From an uncultured Eubacteriales bacterium (GTDB taxonomy: Bacteria > Bacillota > Clostridia > Oscillospirales > UBA644): a stretch of DNA of 64,000 bases. Location of the stretch: contig CAJLLT010000003.1 of assembly GCA_905207625.1 (NCBI GenBank), forward strand, positions 1-64,000. The letters run 5' to 3'. The translations under genes were made by a program, and so were the position numbers. Of this stretch, positions 34,324 to 43,131 are shown piece by piece. Each line of letters opens with the position of its first letter. The stretch's first letter is position 1. Under the pieces are notes generated by a model, which was not told the origin of the DNA, did not search any database, and saw only the letters and a program-made list of their open reading frames with translations.

Positions 34324-34360
34324 AACAGGCAGCCATTTGGCTGCCTGTTACTGTTATTTA
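34324..34360. terminator. Bidirectional terminator
   Basis: The 11-bp perfect arms AACAGGCAGCC (34324-34334) and GGCTGCCTGTT (34339-34349) have a 4-nt loop. T-rich DNA lies on the minus side (TCTCTTTTTT), with ACTGTTATTT on the plus side. It separates the HD gene and the converging lipoprotein operon. Confidence 0.85.
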
Positions 34361-34366
34361 TCCGGT

Positions 34367-34678
34367 TTATTTTGCTTTATTATAAGCTGTTCCGCCGATT
34401 ATAAGAGTGTCGCCCTTTTTGGAATAGGACTGTTCATAGGAGGTCTCGGAACCGAAAATACTGTAGGTGAAAATTATTTTGTCGCCGTCGATCCGGTACG
34501 TCCCGTTGATGGAAAGTCCGCCCCCCAGAGAGCCGCTGACATCGTCACCGGTGAAGGTAAGGGAAAGTCCCGATTCGGAAACGTATTTCCCGGAAGGTTT
34601 TGCTGAGCAGGCGGCGAGTCCCAGGCACAGGCAGAGGGCAATCGTGAGAAGCAGAGCAGAGGCAAAAACTTTTTTCAT
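34367..34678 (-). CDS. Small lipoprotein, paralogue 2
   Basis: A 103-aa predicted lipoprotein with a lipobox LAAC at about residue 24 after a hydrophobic signal. The mature part (SGKYVSESGLSLTFTGDDVSG, GTYRIDGDKIIFTYS) is a small beta-rich domain. It is clearly related to the gene immediately upstream (34691-35011). Function unknown; such domains occur in many secreted clostridial proteins. An AAGGAG ribosome site precedes it. Second gene of a two-gene operon. Confidence 0.75.
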   Translation of the reverse strand: MKKVFASALLLTIALCLCLGLAACSAKPSGKYVSESGLSLTFTGDDVSGSLGGGLSINGTYRIDGDKIIFTYSIFGSETSYEQSYSKKGDTLIIGGTAYNKAK

Positions 34679-34690
34679 TGTAAAATCTCC

Positions 34691-35011
34691 TTATTTTCCA
34701 GTCTTTTCTTTGTAAAGAGTTATTCCGTCTATCACGACGTATCCGTCACCCTTGGCAAAGGTCAGAGTCTCGGTCGCTTTGTTTCCGTTTTTATCGGTGA
34801 AGGTTATGATGATGCTGTCTTGATCAATCCTGTAGGTTCCCGGTTCGTCCCCGGTTATCGGACCGGAGATCTTATTGCCGCTGAATTCATATGTCAGCAT
34901 TCCGGTTTCGGAGGTGTACCTTCCGGAACTGACTCTGCCGCAGGCCGCGAAGACCGACAGGCAGACGAGGACTGCCGCAACGAGAGCAGCCATTTTTATA
35001 TATTTTTTCAT
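34691..35011 (-). CDS. Small lipoprotein, paralogue 1
   Basis: A 106-aa lipoprotein with a FAAC lipobox. The mature domain shares the pattern S-G-R/K-Y-x-S-E-(T/S)-G, a mid-part GTYRID and a final strand with the downstream paralogue. This one has the pattern GTYRIDQDSIIITFTD. Function unknown. It is transcribed from a perfect promoter at 35046-35074, with GAAAGGA upstream of the ATG. The pair arose by tandem duplication. Confidence 0.75.
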   Translation of the reverse strand: MKKYIKMAALVAAVLVCLSVFAACGRVSSGRYTSETGMLTYEFSGNKISGPITGDEPGTYRIDQDSIIITFTDKNGNKATETLTFAKGDGYVVIDGITLYKEKTGK

Positions 35012-35045
35012 GATTTTTCCTTTCAGAATATTGATAGGTGCTTAT

Positions 35046-35074
35046 ATTATACCCGGATTTTCCGATTTTGTCAA
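35046..35074 (-). promoter_or_regulatory. Consensus promoter of the lipoprotein pair
   Basis: Minus strand perfect -35 TTGACA (35069-35074) and -10 TATAAT (35046-35051) with a 17-bp spacer. Confidence 0.9.
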
Positions 35075-35180
35075 GGGGAAAACTTATTGCTCTCCCTGCG
35101 AACCGGACTAACGCTTCAATTCCCGTTTGTTTCGGATCCTTCCGCAGGGTGAAACGTCATACCCGGAAAACCTCAGCAAA

Positions 35181-35211
35181 AACAAAAACCCCGCCGAACT
35201 GTATCGGCGGG
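35181..35211 (-). terminator. Terminator of tRNA-Ser
   Basis: The arms CCCGCCGA (35190-35197) and TCGGCGGG (35204-35211) are followed on the minus strand by GGTTTTTGTTTTTG, just past the 3' CCA of the tRNA. Confidence 0.85.
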
Positions 35212-35217
35212 ATCATC

Positions 35218-35307
35218 TGGCGGAGAAGACGAGGATCGAACTCGTGCGCCGGTTACCCGACCTAACGGTTTAGCAAACCGTCCCCTTAACCCCTTGGGTA
35301 CTTCTCC
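35218..35307 (-). tRNA. tRNA-Ser (anticodon GCU)
   Basis: A 90-nt class II tRNA. The 7-bp acceptor stem pairs GGAGAAG (5', at 35301-35307) with CTTCTCC (3'), and the 3' CCA is encoded. The anticodon loop TTTGCTAAA reads GCU (35272-35274), decoding AGC/AGU. A long variable arm and the GTTCGATCC T-loop are present. A promoter lies at 35334-35362 and a terminator just past its end, so it is monocistronic. Confidence 0.95.
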
Positions 35308-35333
35308 GTGGCTTTTGAAATTTTAGCGTATAT

Positions 35334-35362
35334 AGTATATCACATTTTGGACGGCTTTGCAA
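35334..35362 (-). promoter_or_regulatory. Predicted tRNA-Ser promoter
   Basis: Minus strand -35 TTGCAA (35357-35362), 17-bp spacer, -10 TATACT (35334-35339), 26 bp before the mature tRNA 5' end. Confidence 0.65.
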
Positions 35363-35404
35363 GGGTTTAGGGCAAAGTTTTTGTGGCAAAATTACTACAA
35401 AATT

Positions 35405-35438
35405 CCCCGGCGGGAAATCCTGAGTCTTTCCGCCGGGG
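35405..35438 (-). terminator. Terminator of the WG-repeat gene
   Basis: The arms CCCCGGCGG (35405-35413) and CCGCCGGGG (35430-35438) are followed on the minus strand by AATTTTGTAG. Confidence 0.75.
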
Positions 35439-35467
35439 TTTTCCGCGTTTTAAAATCTGTTCCTGCC

Positions 35468-36637
35468 TCAGTTCAGCCTTATGAATCCGTAAAGGTTACC
35501 GGTCTTCACCCGGGCAATTCCTTCTTTGAGACCGTATGCTTCGCTGAAGAAAGGGGTGAGAACAGTTTCCCCCTTGGAATCTATATAGCCCCAAAGAGAG
35601 GAGCCTGAGGACATGACTGGGGCATAGCCCTCCGAAAAATCCTTGGCATTACCGTATTCCGGCTCAACCAGGACCGACCCGTCGGAGTTCAGAAAACCCC
35701 ATGCGATTCCCAGTTTTTCAGCTTTGTATATACCTACCCGTATCTTTCCGTCCCGGGCCTGATAGGCGTAGCGGTATACGAGGTCCGCAAGAATTTTTCC
35801 GGTACCGTCTATAACTCCGTATCTGTTGTCTTTTTTTACTACCGCCGCTCCCGAGCTGAAATCCCCCGCCTCAGAGTATTCCGGTTCAATTACCGTCTGC
35901 CCCTCCGCATTTATATATCCCCAGAGTTTCCCGTCTTTGTACGCGCAGAGCCCCTGACTGAATCTTCCGGTGTCATCAAATTCCGGAGTTATGACATATT
36001 CCCCGGAACTGTTGATAAATCCGCTTTTGTAGTACTCAAAAACCTCCGCGAGTCCCTCGGAAAAAGTCTCCGCGCCGACCCATTTGAAGTTTCCGAGGAG
36101 AGAACCGTCTTTTCGGATAAAATCGTAACGGTCGGAAGTGTCGGAGTCATATTCTCCCCGGATAAGGGCAAGACCGTCTGAAAAATCAGAAGCGGACTTG
36201 TATTTTATTTCGATAACCACATTCCCGGAGGTGTCTATGTAACCGTAGCGTTTGTTCTTCATTACCGCCGCGAGCCCCTCGGAAAATCCCCAGGCGCTGT
36301 CGTATTGCGGCTCGATGACGAAGTCCCCGTTTGTATTTATAAAGCCCCAGAGCCCGGTGGAGGACTGGGCTGCCGCAAGCCCCTCCCGGAAGGACCAGAC
36401 AGCCTGAAACTGCGGTTTGATGGAGATATTTCCTTCGGTATCAATGAACCCCCAGAGAGAGGTGGAGGCATCTCTGACTGCCGCAAGCCCCTCGGAAAAA
36501 TCTCTGGCATTTGCCCATTTGCAGGGGGAAATCATGGTGAATACATCACCTTCAAACTTTTTGTCGCATCCTGCAAGGGTGAATGACAGAACTGCCGCAA
36601 GGCAAATCGCCGCAACTCCGGTAAAAAATTTTTTCAT
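35468..36637 (-). CDS. WG-repeat lipoprotein
   Basis: A 389-aa lipoprotein (signal peptide with LAGC lipobox near residue 24) made almost wholly of WG repeats. About eight units of 35-45 aa follow the pattern F-S-E-G-L-A-x-V, W/Y-G-(F/Y)-I-(D/N), G, (I/V)-(I/V)-(K/E)-P-(Q/E)-(F/Y). WG repeats form beta-rich, possibly propeller-like, surface domains; their ligands are generally unknown. It has a sigma-A-like promoter at 36681-36709 and a terminator at 35405. No neighbour suggests its target. Confidence 0.85.
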   Translation of the reverse strand: MKKFFTGVAAICLAAVLSFTLAGCDKKFEGDVFTMISPCKWANARDFSEGLAAVRDASTSLWGFIDTEGNISIKPQFQAVWSFREGLAAAQSSTGLWGFINTNGDFVIEPQYDSAWGFSEGLAAVMKNKRYGYIDTSGNVVIEIKYKSASDFSDGLALIRGEYDSDTSDRYDFIRKDGSLLGNFKWVGAETFSEGLAEVFEYYKSGFINSSGEYVITPEFDDTGRFSQGLCAYKDGKLWGYINAEGQTVIEPEYSEAGDFSSGAAVVKKDNRYGVIDGTGKILADLVYRYAYQARDGKIRVGIYKAEKLGIAWGFLNSDGSVLVEPEYGNAKDFSEGYAPVMSSGSSLWGYIDSKGETVLTPFFSEAYGLKEGIARVKTGNLYGFIRLN

Positions 36638-36680
36638 GCGCAGACCCCATTGAAAACAATAATCTGTTATTTTATATCAT

Positions 36681-36709
36681 AACATATATTTACCATCAAT
36701 GTATGTCAA
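36681..36709 (-). promoter_or_regulatory. Possible promoter of the WG-repeat gene
   Basis: Minus strand -35 TTGACA (36704-36709) and a weak -10 TATGTT (36681-36686) with a 17-bp spacer. Confidence 0.5.
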
Positions 36710-36767
36710 ATTGCGGACATTTTCCCTGAACTGTACAGAATATTCATAAAATTTCATATTTAGCCAC

Positions 36768-36796
36768 TTGACGTCTGAAAAAAATAATGATATTAT
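36768..36796 (+). promoter_or_regulatory. Predicted ktrB promoter
   Basis: -35 TTGACG (36768-36773), 17-bp spacer, -10 TATTAT (36791-36796). The expected start site near 36803 lies downstream of the ATG at 36787, which rules that codon out as the ktrB start. Confidence 0.7.
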
Positions 36797-36840
36797 ATAG
36801 TAGTCAATTTGCCGGAAAAGGCGAAAAAGAGGTACAGCGT

Positions 36841-38220
36841 TTGAGTTCTCTGAAAACCGGGCTTTTTGCCAAAGTGAAGAAAAAGGTGCCCCTTGATCCT
36901 ACCCGCGCCATTCTTGTGAGCTTTCTTGCGGTCATCCTTCTCGGAGCCCTTCTGCTCTGTCTTCCCGTTTCCGGAAGAAACGGGGAAAGTACCCGCTTCG
37001 GTGACGCTTTGTTTACTTCCGTTTCCGCAACCTGCGTGACCGGGCTGGTCGTGGTTGACACCTACTCCCACTGGAGCGTTTTCGGAAGAGCCGTTATCCT
37101 TTGCCTGATCCAGGTGGGGGGTCTCGGCTTCATGTCCATTGCCTCGCTGCTGTCGATGCTTATCGGCAAACGTTCTAGTCTGAGGACGAAGATGGTTGCA
37201 ACCCAATCTCTGAACCTTTTCGACACAAGTGACATCCGTCGGACCGTTAAACACATATTCTTGGGTACCGCTGCGTTTGAAGGCGCCGCGGCGTTTATCT
37301 TTACGGTACGTTTTTGCTCCGAGTACCCCTTTTGGAGTGCTTTGGGAAGAGGCGTATTTCTTTCCGTTTCCGCATTCTGTAATGCCGGCTTTGATCTTTG
37401 CGGGGATAAAAATCCCTTCGGATCCCTTTGCGGTTACAGCGGGGATCCGGTGATAAACACCGTAGTCATGGCGCTCATTGTGATCGGCGGTCTGGGCTTT
37501 TTTGTTTGGGAAGAAATATATACCAAACACCGTTTTTCCCGCTTTTCGTTGTTCACCCGTGTGGTTCTCGTAACTACTCTGATACTTATTGTGGGCGGCG
37601 CTGCGGGATTTTTTGCCACTGAGTATTCCAATCCCGGGACTCTGGGAGCCCTGTCTTTCCCGGAAAAGATACTTGCTTCCCTGTTTCAATCCGTTTCTCC
37701 CAGAACCGCGGGTTTTGCCACGGTTAATCTTTCCGGACTGAGGGACGTAACCAAGGTCCTGACGATTATGCTCATGTTCGTGGGAGGGTCTCCGGGCTCT
37801 ACCGCCGGCGGAGTGAAGACCTCAACTGTCGCGGTCCTCATGATAGCCTGCGTGGCGACTCTCCGGGATCGGAGAAAAGTCAACATACACGGCCGCAGGA
37901 TATCCGAAGAAACGGTTCTTAAGGCTTTTTCCCTCGCTGTTTCGGTGTTTTTCCTCATAGTTGCGGCGTCCTTTGCCCTGTCCTGCATCGATTCCGTACC
38001 TTTTATAGACGCACTGTTTGAATGCACCTCCGCGGTGTGCACCGTCGGGTCAAGCATAGTTGGAACATCCACCCTCGGACCGGCGTCGAAAATTATACTG
38101 ATGATACTTATGTACCTTGGCAGAGTCGGGCTTCTTTCCGCCTCTTTTGCCGTATTCAACAGGCCTTCGGACAGAACCAACAGTATCGGTTATCCGGAAG
38201 CCAGGATCCTCATAGGTTAG
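36841..38220 (+). CDS. ktrB: TrkH/KtrB family potassium uptake protein
   Basis: The ion-conducting subunit of a Ktr-type potassium transporter, with four pore loops and their selectivity-filter glycines: SATCVTGL, SAFCNAGF, SPRTAGF and SAVCTVGS. The 459-aa size fits KtrB. I chose TTG 36841 with AGAGG at 36828, because the upstream ATG lies in the promoter. The RCK partner ktrA follows 10 bp downstream. The counter-ion (sodium in Bacillus KtrAB) is not determined. Confidence 0.92.
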   Translation: MSSLKTGLFAKVKKKVPLDPTRAILVSFLAVILLGALLLCLPVSGRNGESTRFGDALFTSVSATCVTGLVVVDTYSHWSVFGRAVILCLIQVGGLGFMSIASLLSMLIGKRSSLRTKMVATQSLNLFDTSDIRRTVKHIFLGTAAFEGAAAFIFTVRFCSEYPFWSALGRGVFLSVSAFCNAGFDLCGDKNPFGSLCGYSGDPVINTVVMALIVIGGLGFFVWEEIYTKHRFSRFSLFTRVVLVTTLILIVGGAAGFFATEYSNPGTLGALSFPEKILASLFQSVSPRTAGFATVNLSGLRDVTKVLTIMLMFVGGSPGSTAGGVKTSTVAVLMIACVATLRDRRKVNIHGRRISEETVLKAFSLAVSVFFLIVAASFALSCIDSVPFIDALFECTSAVCTVGSSIVGTSTLGPASKIILMILMYLGRVGLLSASFAVFNRPSDRTNSIGYPEARILIG

Positions 38221-38230
38221 GAGAATCAGA

Positions 38231-38878
38231 ATGAAAACTTTCGTTGTTATTGGCCTTGACAGCTTTGGCTCCCACCTTGCCCGCAGGCTTTCCGAACTGG
38301 GAAACGAGGTCCTTGCGGTGGATCAGAGGATGGAACTTGTGGAGGAGATCGCGGACGATGTGACCCGGGCGGTGACCGCGGACTGTCTTGACGAAAAAGT
38401 CCTGCGGACTCTTGAGATCAGCGATTTCGACTGCGCCGTGGTCGCAATGAGCGACATGGAGGCGAACATCCTCGCTACATCTCTCCTCAAGCACCTTGGC
38501 GTCAGGTTCGTTGTCAGCAAATCCACCAGTGACCTTTATACCCGGGTGCTGACCCAGGTAGGCGCGGATCAGGTCGTTTTCCCCGAAAAGGACATGGGAA
38601 TAAAAACAGCCCAAAACCTTTCTTCCTCCCATATTCTTGATTTTATAGAGCTTTCCGATAAGTTTTCCCTCGTGGAACTTAAACTTCCCCCTGATTGGGT
38701 GGGCAAAAGTCTTGCCTCCCTTGACCTCCGCCGGACATACGGTCTGAATGCGGTCGCAATCAAGCATGCAGGGAGCGGCGAGGTGGAGGTCTCCGTGGAT
38801 CCCAGGTATGAATTCCGTGAGGGAGATGTTCTTGCCGTGGTCGGTGCAAATGAAGATATTTCCAGGGTGAGCCGATGA
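38231..38878 (+). CDS. ktrA: KtrA/TrkA family RCK regulatory subunit
   Basis: A 215-aa cytoplasmic gating subunit with an N-terminal nucleotide-binding Rossmann RCK_N domain and a C-terminal RCK_C domain (from about 140). ATP/ADP or NAD(H) binding controls the KtrB channel. The dinucleotide loop reads GLDSFG, so the central glycine of GxGxxG is Asp. The Rossmann end AVVAMSDMEANILATSLLKHLG is typical. AGGAG precedes the ATG. The stop overlaps the next gene by 4 nt. Confidence 0.92.
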   Translation: MKTFVVIGLDSFGSHLARRLSELGNEVLAVDQRMELVEEIADDVTRAVTADCLDEKVLRTLEISDFDCAVVAMSDMEANILATSLLKHLGVRFVVSKSTSDLYTRVLTQVGADQVVFPEKDMGIKTAQNLSSSHILDFIELSDKFSLVELKLPPDWVGKSLASLDLRRTYGLNAVAIKHAGSGEVEVSVDPRYEFREGDVLAVVGANEDISRVSR

Positions 38879-39618
38879 TAAAACAGATACAGAGCCGGAA
38901 AAATCCGGAGGTTGCCCGTCTCGACGGAATCTGCCGGGAGCCGTCGGCAGAAGCGTTTGTGCTTCAGGGAGACAAGTTCATTTCCGATGCTTCCGGGATA
39001 TACGGGGAAGCTTTTCTCAGTCTCATAACCACCGATCCCGATAAATATCCCGATGTGATCAGCCGGCTCGGCGGATCGTGTGAGATCTTTCATGTTTCCG
39101 AACCGGTGATGGAAAAACTGTCCCGGTCGGTTTCCAGATCCTCTCTTCTCGCCGTGATGAAAAAGCCGCGTGTTTCGCAACCGGACAGGTTGCTTGTCCT
39201 TGACGGAGTGCAGGATCCGGGAAATGTCGGAAGTATCATCCGGACCGCCCATTGCTTCGGTTTCGGCGTTGTTTGCGGCGAGAACTGCGCGAATCCTTTT
39301 TCGGCGAAGGCTGTCAGAAGCACTGCCGGAGCCGTTTGCGGATGTTTCGTGGAAAGTGTGACCCTTGCCGGATATATTGACCGGCTCAGATCTGACGGTT
39401 ATACCGTATACGGTTCCGCGCTGTCGGAAAAAGCTCTTCCGTTACCTGATGCCCGTATTTCCGGGAAAACCGCCATCATAATCGGCAGTGAGGGGAAGGG
39501 CATAAGACCGGAAATACTTGCGCTAACGGATAAGCCCCTTTATATCCCCATAAAAAATGTTGAGTCCCTGAATGCTGCCGCAGCCGCGGCAATATTCGCA
39601 TACACGTTTTCGTTCTGA
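38875..39618 (+). CDS. TrmH/SpoU family RNA 2'-O-methyltransferase
   Basis: A 247-aa SPOUT methyltransferase with a small N-terminal L30e-like substrate-binding domain and the three signature motifs LDGVQDPGNVGSIIRTA, IIIGSEGKGI and IPIKNVESLNAAAAAAI, which form the knotted SAM site. The target, rRNA (as RlmB, TsnR) or tRNA, cannot be deduced. It is coupled to ktrA by ATGA. It is followed by dprA 7 bp on. Confidence 0.88.
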   Translation: MIKQIQSRKNPEVARLDGICREPSAEAFVLQGDKFISDASGIYGEAFLSLITTDPDKYPDVISRLGGSCEIFHVSEPVMEKLSRSVSRSSLLAVMKKPRVSQPDRLLVLDGVQDPGNVGSIIRTAHCFGFGVVCGENCANPFSAKAVRSTAGAVCGCFVESVTLAGYIDRLRSDGYTVYGSALSEKALPLPDARISGKTAIIIGSEGKGIRPEILALTDKPLYIPIKNVESLNAAAAAAIFAYTFSF

Positions 39619-39625
39619 GGTCTGT

Positions 39626-40879
39626 ATGAGCCGTTTTACCCTGCCTGTCCTGTGGCTGCTGTCGGTATTCGGAGATGTTCAGTGCAGTTCAGCCGTCTAT
39701 AAAGCCGTCAAGGATTATCATGATCCCGAGTTGTTTTTCCGGCAGGAACCGGCGGGATATGATAAAACGCGGTTTACTCCGGAGGACATCCGGAGACTTT
39801 CCCGGAAAAATACTGAAGAAGCCGAAAAGATCCTCGATTCCTGCGTAAAATCCGGTATAAGGGTAATTACTTATTACGACCCGGATTACCCTGAATCCCT
39901 CAGGAAGATAGATCAGCCTCCCGCGGCGCTGTTTGTGAAAGGCGAACTCCCGGATTTTTCCCGGACACCATCGGTTTCCGTTGTCGGGACAAGGGAGTGC
40001 AGTGATTTCGGCGGCAGATTTGCCGCATCGCTGTCGTATGCCCTGGCTCACAGCGGGTTCGTGATAGTCAGCGGAATGGCCCGGGGAATTGATACTTTTG
40101 CCCATAAAGGCGCTCTTCTTGCCGGGAAAAAGACCGTTGCGGTCCTTCCCTGCGGCGCGGATATGGCATATCCGAAGCAAAACCGAGAATTATATGACCG
40201 GATAACCGCAAGCGGCGCGGTTATCTCTGAGTATTTGCCGGGAACGGAATGCCGGGCGTATCATTTCAGAATGAGAAACAGGGTCATAAGCGCACTCAGC
40301 CACAGTCTTGTGGTGGTGGAAAGCGGCTCCGGAGGCGGAAGCATGATAACCGTCGGACACGCTGTGGAGCAGGGCAAAACAGTTTTTGCCGTTCCGGGTT
40401 CTCCCGGGGTCAGAACAAGTGCCGGAACGAATACGCTCATAGGCTCAGGGGCGATGATCTGCCTCGGTCCGAAGGACATAATAGATGAATACAATGCCTG
40501 CAACGGCACGGATATAAAGCTTTTCATTCCGGAAAGGAAAAAAGCCGCTGCTGCGGAAAAGGAACCCCCGGGGAAAACGAAGAGTAAAAAAGAAGCAAAG
40601 GCTCAGGACGGCGGAATTTCCGGAGAGACCGGGATCATCCGCTCCGGAACGGAGAAATGCGCCGAGGACCCTGAAAAGCCGGTGAAAACGCCTGACACAG
40701 CGGATTTTACGCCGGAACAAAGGGACGTGTACGAACTGCTCCGTCAAGGAGCGGTGTGTGCCGATGATGTTTGTCAGGCTCTCGGCATGACGTTCCCGAA
40801 AGCAATTAATATTTTAGGCTCATTTGAACTTCTCGGCTACGCGAAGGCTATGCCGGGCGGTTATTATTCAATACATTAA
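39626..40879 (+). CDS. dprA: DNA processing protein DprA
   Basis: DprA binds incoming single-stranded DNA and loads RecA during transformation. The 417-aa protein has a SAM-like N-domain, the Rossmann domain (VVGTRECSDFG, SGMARGIDTFAH, AVLPCGAD, EYLPGTECRAYHFRMRNRVISALS, ESGSGGGSMITVGHA) and a C-terminal winged helix (LLRQGAVCADDVCQALG). A low-complexity Lys/Glu/Pro linker of about 75 aa separates the last two. ATG 39626 is preceded by GAGG; the frame open to 39572 overlaps the previous gene and lacks homology. Confidence 0.95.
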   Translation: MSRFTLPVLWLLSVFGDVQCSSAVYKAVKDYHDPELFFRQEPAGYDKTRFTPEDIRRLSRKNTEEAEKILDSCVKSGIRVITYYDPDYPESLRKIDQPPAALFVKGELPDFSRTPSVSVVGTRECSDFGGRFAASLSYALAHSGFVIVSGMARGIDTFAHKGALLAGKKTVAVLPCGADMAYPKQNRELYDRITASGAVISEYLPGTECRAYHFRMRNRVISALSHSLVVVESGSGGGSMITVGHAVEQGKTVFAVPGSPGVRTSAGTNTLIGSGAMICLGPKDIIDEYNACNGTDIKLFIPERKKAAAAEKEPPGKTKSKKEAKAQDGGISGETGIIRSGTEKCAEDPEKPVKTPDTADFTPEQRDVYELLRQGAVCADDVCQALGMTFPKAINILGSFELLGYAKAMPGGYYSIH

Positions 40880-40902
40880 GAGAACTGCGATTGGAGAGAA
40901 AT

Positions 40903-43131
40903 ATGGCTCAGACAAAAGAAACGGCAAAGAAAAAGACCACTGCCGGCAAGGAGACGAAAACGGGCAGAAAGGTTTCCGCAAGGACCGCAAAGGCGGAAAA
41001 GGAAACAAAAACTGCCAGATCGGGGAAAAATCTGCTGATAGTGGAGTCTCCCAGCAAGGCAAAGACCATAAAGAAGTATCTCGGCGGGAAGTATGAAGTC
41101 CTTTCCTCCAAGGGACATATCCGTGACCTGCCCGCCTCAAGGCTGGGCGTGGATATCGAACATGACTTCACCCCGGATTATATCGTTTCCCGGAAGGACG
41201 GCAAGTCCGCCCTGCTCAAGGAACTGAGAAAGGCCTCGGAACAGAGCAAAAAAGTTTATCTGGCAACCGACCCTGACCGCGAAGGAGAAGCCATTGCGTG
41301 GCACCTTGCGGAGCTGCTGGATATCCCTTCAGACGCTCCAGTAAGGGTGACATTTAACGAGATAACCAAAAACGCTGTTACAAACGGTGTTGCCAATCCC
41401 CGAACCATAGACATGGACAGGGTATCCGCGCAGCAGGCAAGACGAGTGCTTGACCGTATCGTAGGTTATAAACTCAGTCCTTTCCTGTGGAAAAAGGTCA
41501 AAAAGGGTCTTTCCGCAGGCAGAGTGCAGTCCGTTGCCACAAGGCTTGTGGTGGACCGGGAAAGGGAGATTGAGGCTTTTGTTCCGGAGGAATACTGGGT
41601 TCTGAATGCGGTGTTCCCCAACGGGAAAAAGACCTGGCAGGCACTGTTCTGCGGAGATAAGGACGGAAAAAAGCATCCCGTAAACGAAACCGAAGCGACG
41701 GCTCTTGTGGAAAAGCTCAGGAAGTCTGATTTTACCGTATCCTCGGTGAAACTTCAGGATAAAATGAAGCAGCCGAACCCTCCCTTCACCACCTCCTCCA
41801 TGCAGCAGGACGCCTCCGCAAGACTTAACATGAGACCCCAGAGAACGATGAACGTTGCCCAGTCTCTTTACGAGGGCGTTGAAGTCAACGGCCATACCAC
41901 CGGTCTTATTACTTACATGAGAACCGACTCCCTGCGTATTTCCGCTGAGGCGATGACCGCCGTCCGGGATTATATAACCGGTGCGTACGGAGAACAGTTC
42001 TGCCCCAAGAGTCCGAGATTTTTCAAGACCCGGACGAACGCTCAGGATGCGCACGAAGCTATCCGCCCCACCGATGTTACCCTTGCCCCGGAAAAGATCA
42101 AAGGAAGCCTTTCTTCTGAGCAATACCGGCTCTATAAGCTGATCTGGGACAGGTTTGTCGCAAGCCAGATGTCCGCGGCGGTCTACAGTTCACTTTCCGT
42201 GGAGGTTTCCGCCGACGCCGGTGAGGGAGAAACGTATATTTTCCGGGCGAACGATCAGAAAATGATATTCCCCGGCTTTACCACTCTCTACAACTACGGC
42301 GAAGACGAGGAAAAATCCACCAGACTTCCCGAACTTGAGCAGGGAAAGGCCCTGACGCTTTCCGATATCACCTCCGAGCAGAGATTTACTCAGCCTCCTT
42401 CAAGATATACCGAGGCATCCCTTATCAAGACTCTGGAGGAAAATGGTATAGGCCGACCCTCTACCTATGCTCCCACCATAAGCACGATTATTGACCGGCT
42501 TTATGTGGAAAAGGACGGAAAAAGCCTCAAACCCACAAAGCTCGGAACTGTTACCACTGATCTGATGTGCGAAAATTTCAAGGATATAGTGGACGTGTCC
42601 TTCACCGCGGATATGGAGGAACAGCTGGACGAAATAGAAGAGGGAAAAAAGACCTATCTTGACGTAATGAATGCCTTCTACGGAGATTTTGACCGTACTC
42701 TGAAGGAAGCCGAGAAGAAACTGGACGGAGTCCGTATAGCCGTACCGAACGAGGAAAGCGACGAGGTATGCGAATTCTGCGGCAGGAAAATGGTCTACAA
42801 AAACGGCAGATTCGGACGTTTTCTTGCCTGCCCCGGATATCCGGAATGCAAGAATACCAAGACAATAGTAACCGAAGCCGCAGGAAATTGCCCCGTATGC
42901 GGCTCGAAGATGATAATCCGCAAGAGCAAGGCCGGGAAAACCTATTACTGCTGCTCTAAGGGTCCGGAATGCAAGTTCATGACCTGGGATCTTCCCGTAA
43001 AGGATGTGTGCCCGAAGTGCGGAAGCACTCTGTTCAGACATTTCAACCGGCTCTACTGTGAAAAAGAGGGTTGCGGCTATGAGACCGTCGTTCAGAGAAA
43101 AACGAAGGCCGGCAAGGAGAAGAGTGAATGA
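40903..43131 (+). CDS. topA: DNA topoisomerase I
   Basis: A type IA topoisomerase that relaxes negative supercoils. The 742-aa protein has the TOPRIM domain (LLIVESPSKAKTIKKYLG, DPDREGEAIAWHL), catalytic Tyr338 in LITYMRTDS, and three C-terminal zinc modules beginning CEFCGRKM, CPVCGSKM and CPKCGSTL. A Lys/Thr/Ala-rich N-terminal tail of about 42 residues precedes TOPRIM, longer than in E. coli. ATG 40903 has GGAGAG upstream; a TTG at 40891 is less likely. The stop overlaps the next ATG by 4 nt. Confidence 0.97.
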   Translation: MAQTKETAKKKTTAGKETKTGRKVSARTAKAEKETKTARSGKNLLIVESPSKAKTIKKYLGGKYEVLSSKGHIRDLPASRLGVDIEHDFTPDYIVSRKDGKSALLKELRKASEQSKKVYLATDPDREGEAIAWHLAELLDIPSDAPVRVTFNEITKNAVTNGVANPRTIDMDRVSAQQARRVLDRIVGYKLSPFLWKKVKKGLSAGRVQSVATRLVVDREREIEAFVPEEYWVLNAVFPNGKKTWQALFCGDKDGKKHPVNETEATALVEKLRKSDFTVSSVKLQDKMKQPNPPFTTSSMQQDASARLNMRPQRTMNVAQSLYEGVEVNGHTTGLITYMRTDSLRISAEAMTAVRDYITGAYGEQFCPKSPRFFKTRTNAQDAHEAIRPTDVTLAPEKIKGSLSSEQYRLYKLIWDRFVASQMSAAVYSSLSVEVSADAGEGETYIFRANDQKMIFPGFTTLYNYGEDEEKSTRLPELEQGKALTLSDITSEQRFTQPPSRYTEASLIKTLEENGIGRPSTYAPTISTIIDRLYVEKDGKSLKPTKLGTVTTDLMCENFKDIVDVSFTADMEEQLDEIEEGKKTYLDVMNAFYGDFDRTLKEAEKKLDGVRIAVPNEESDEVCEFCGRKMVYKNGRFGRFLACPGYPECKNTKTIVTEAAGNCPVCGSKMIIRKSKAGKTYYCCSKGPECKFMTWDLPVKDVCPKCGSTLFRHFNRLYCEKEGCGYETVVQRKTKAGKEKSE

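Noticed and set aside
36787..36840. ATG upstream as the ktrB start
   Set aside because: The ATG lies between the -35 and -10 boxes of the promoter, so it would not be transcribed. TTG 36841 fits the ribosome site.
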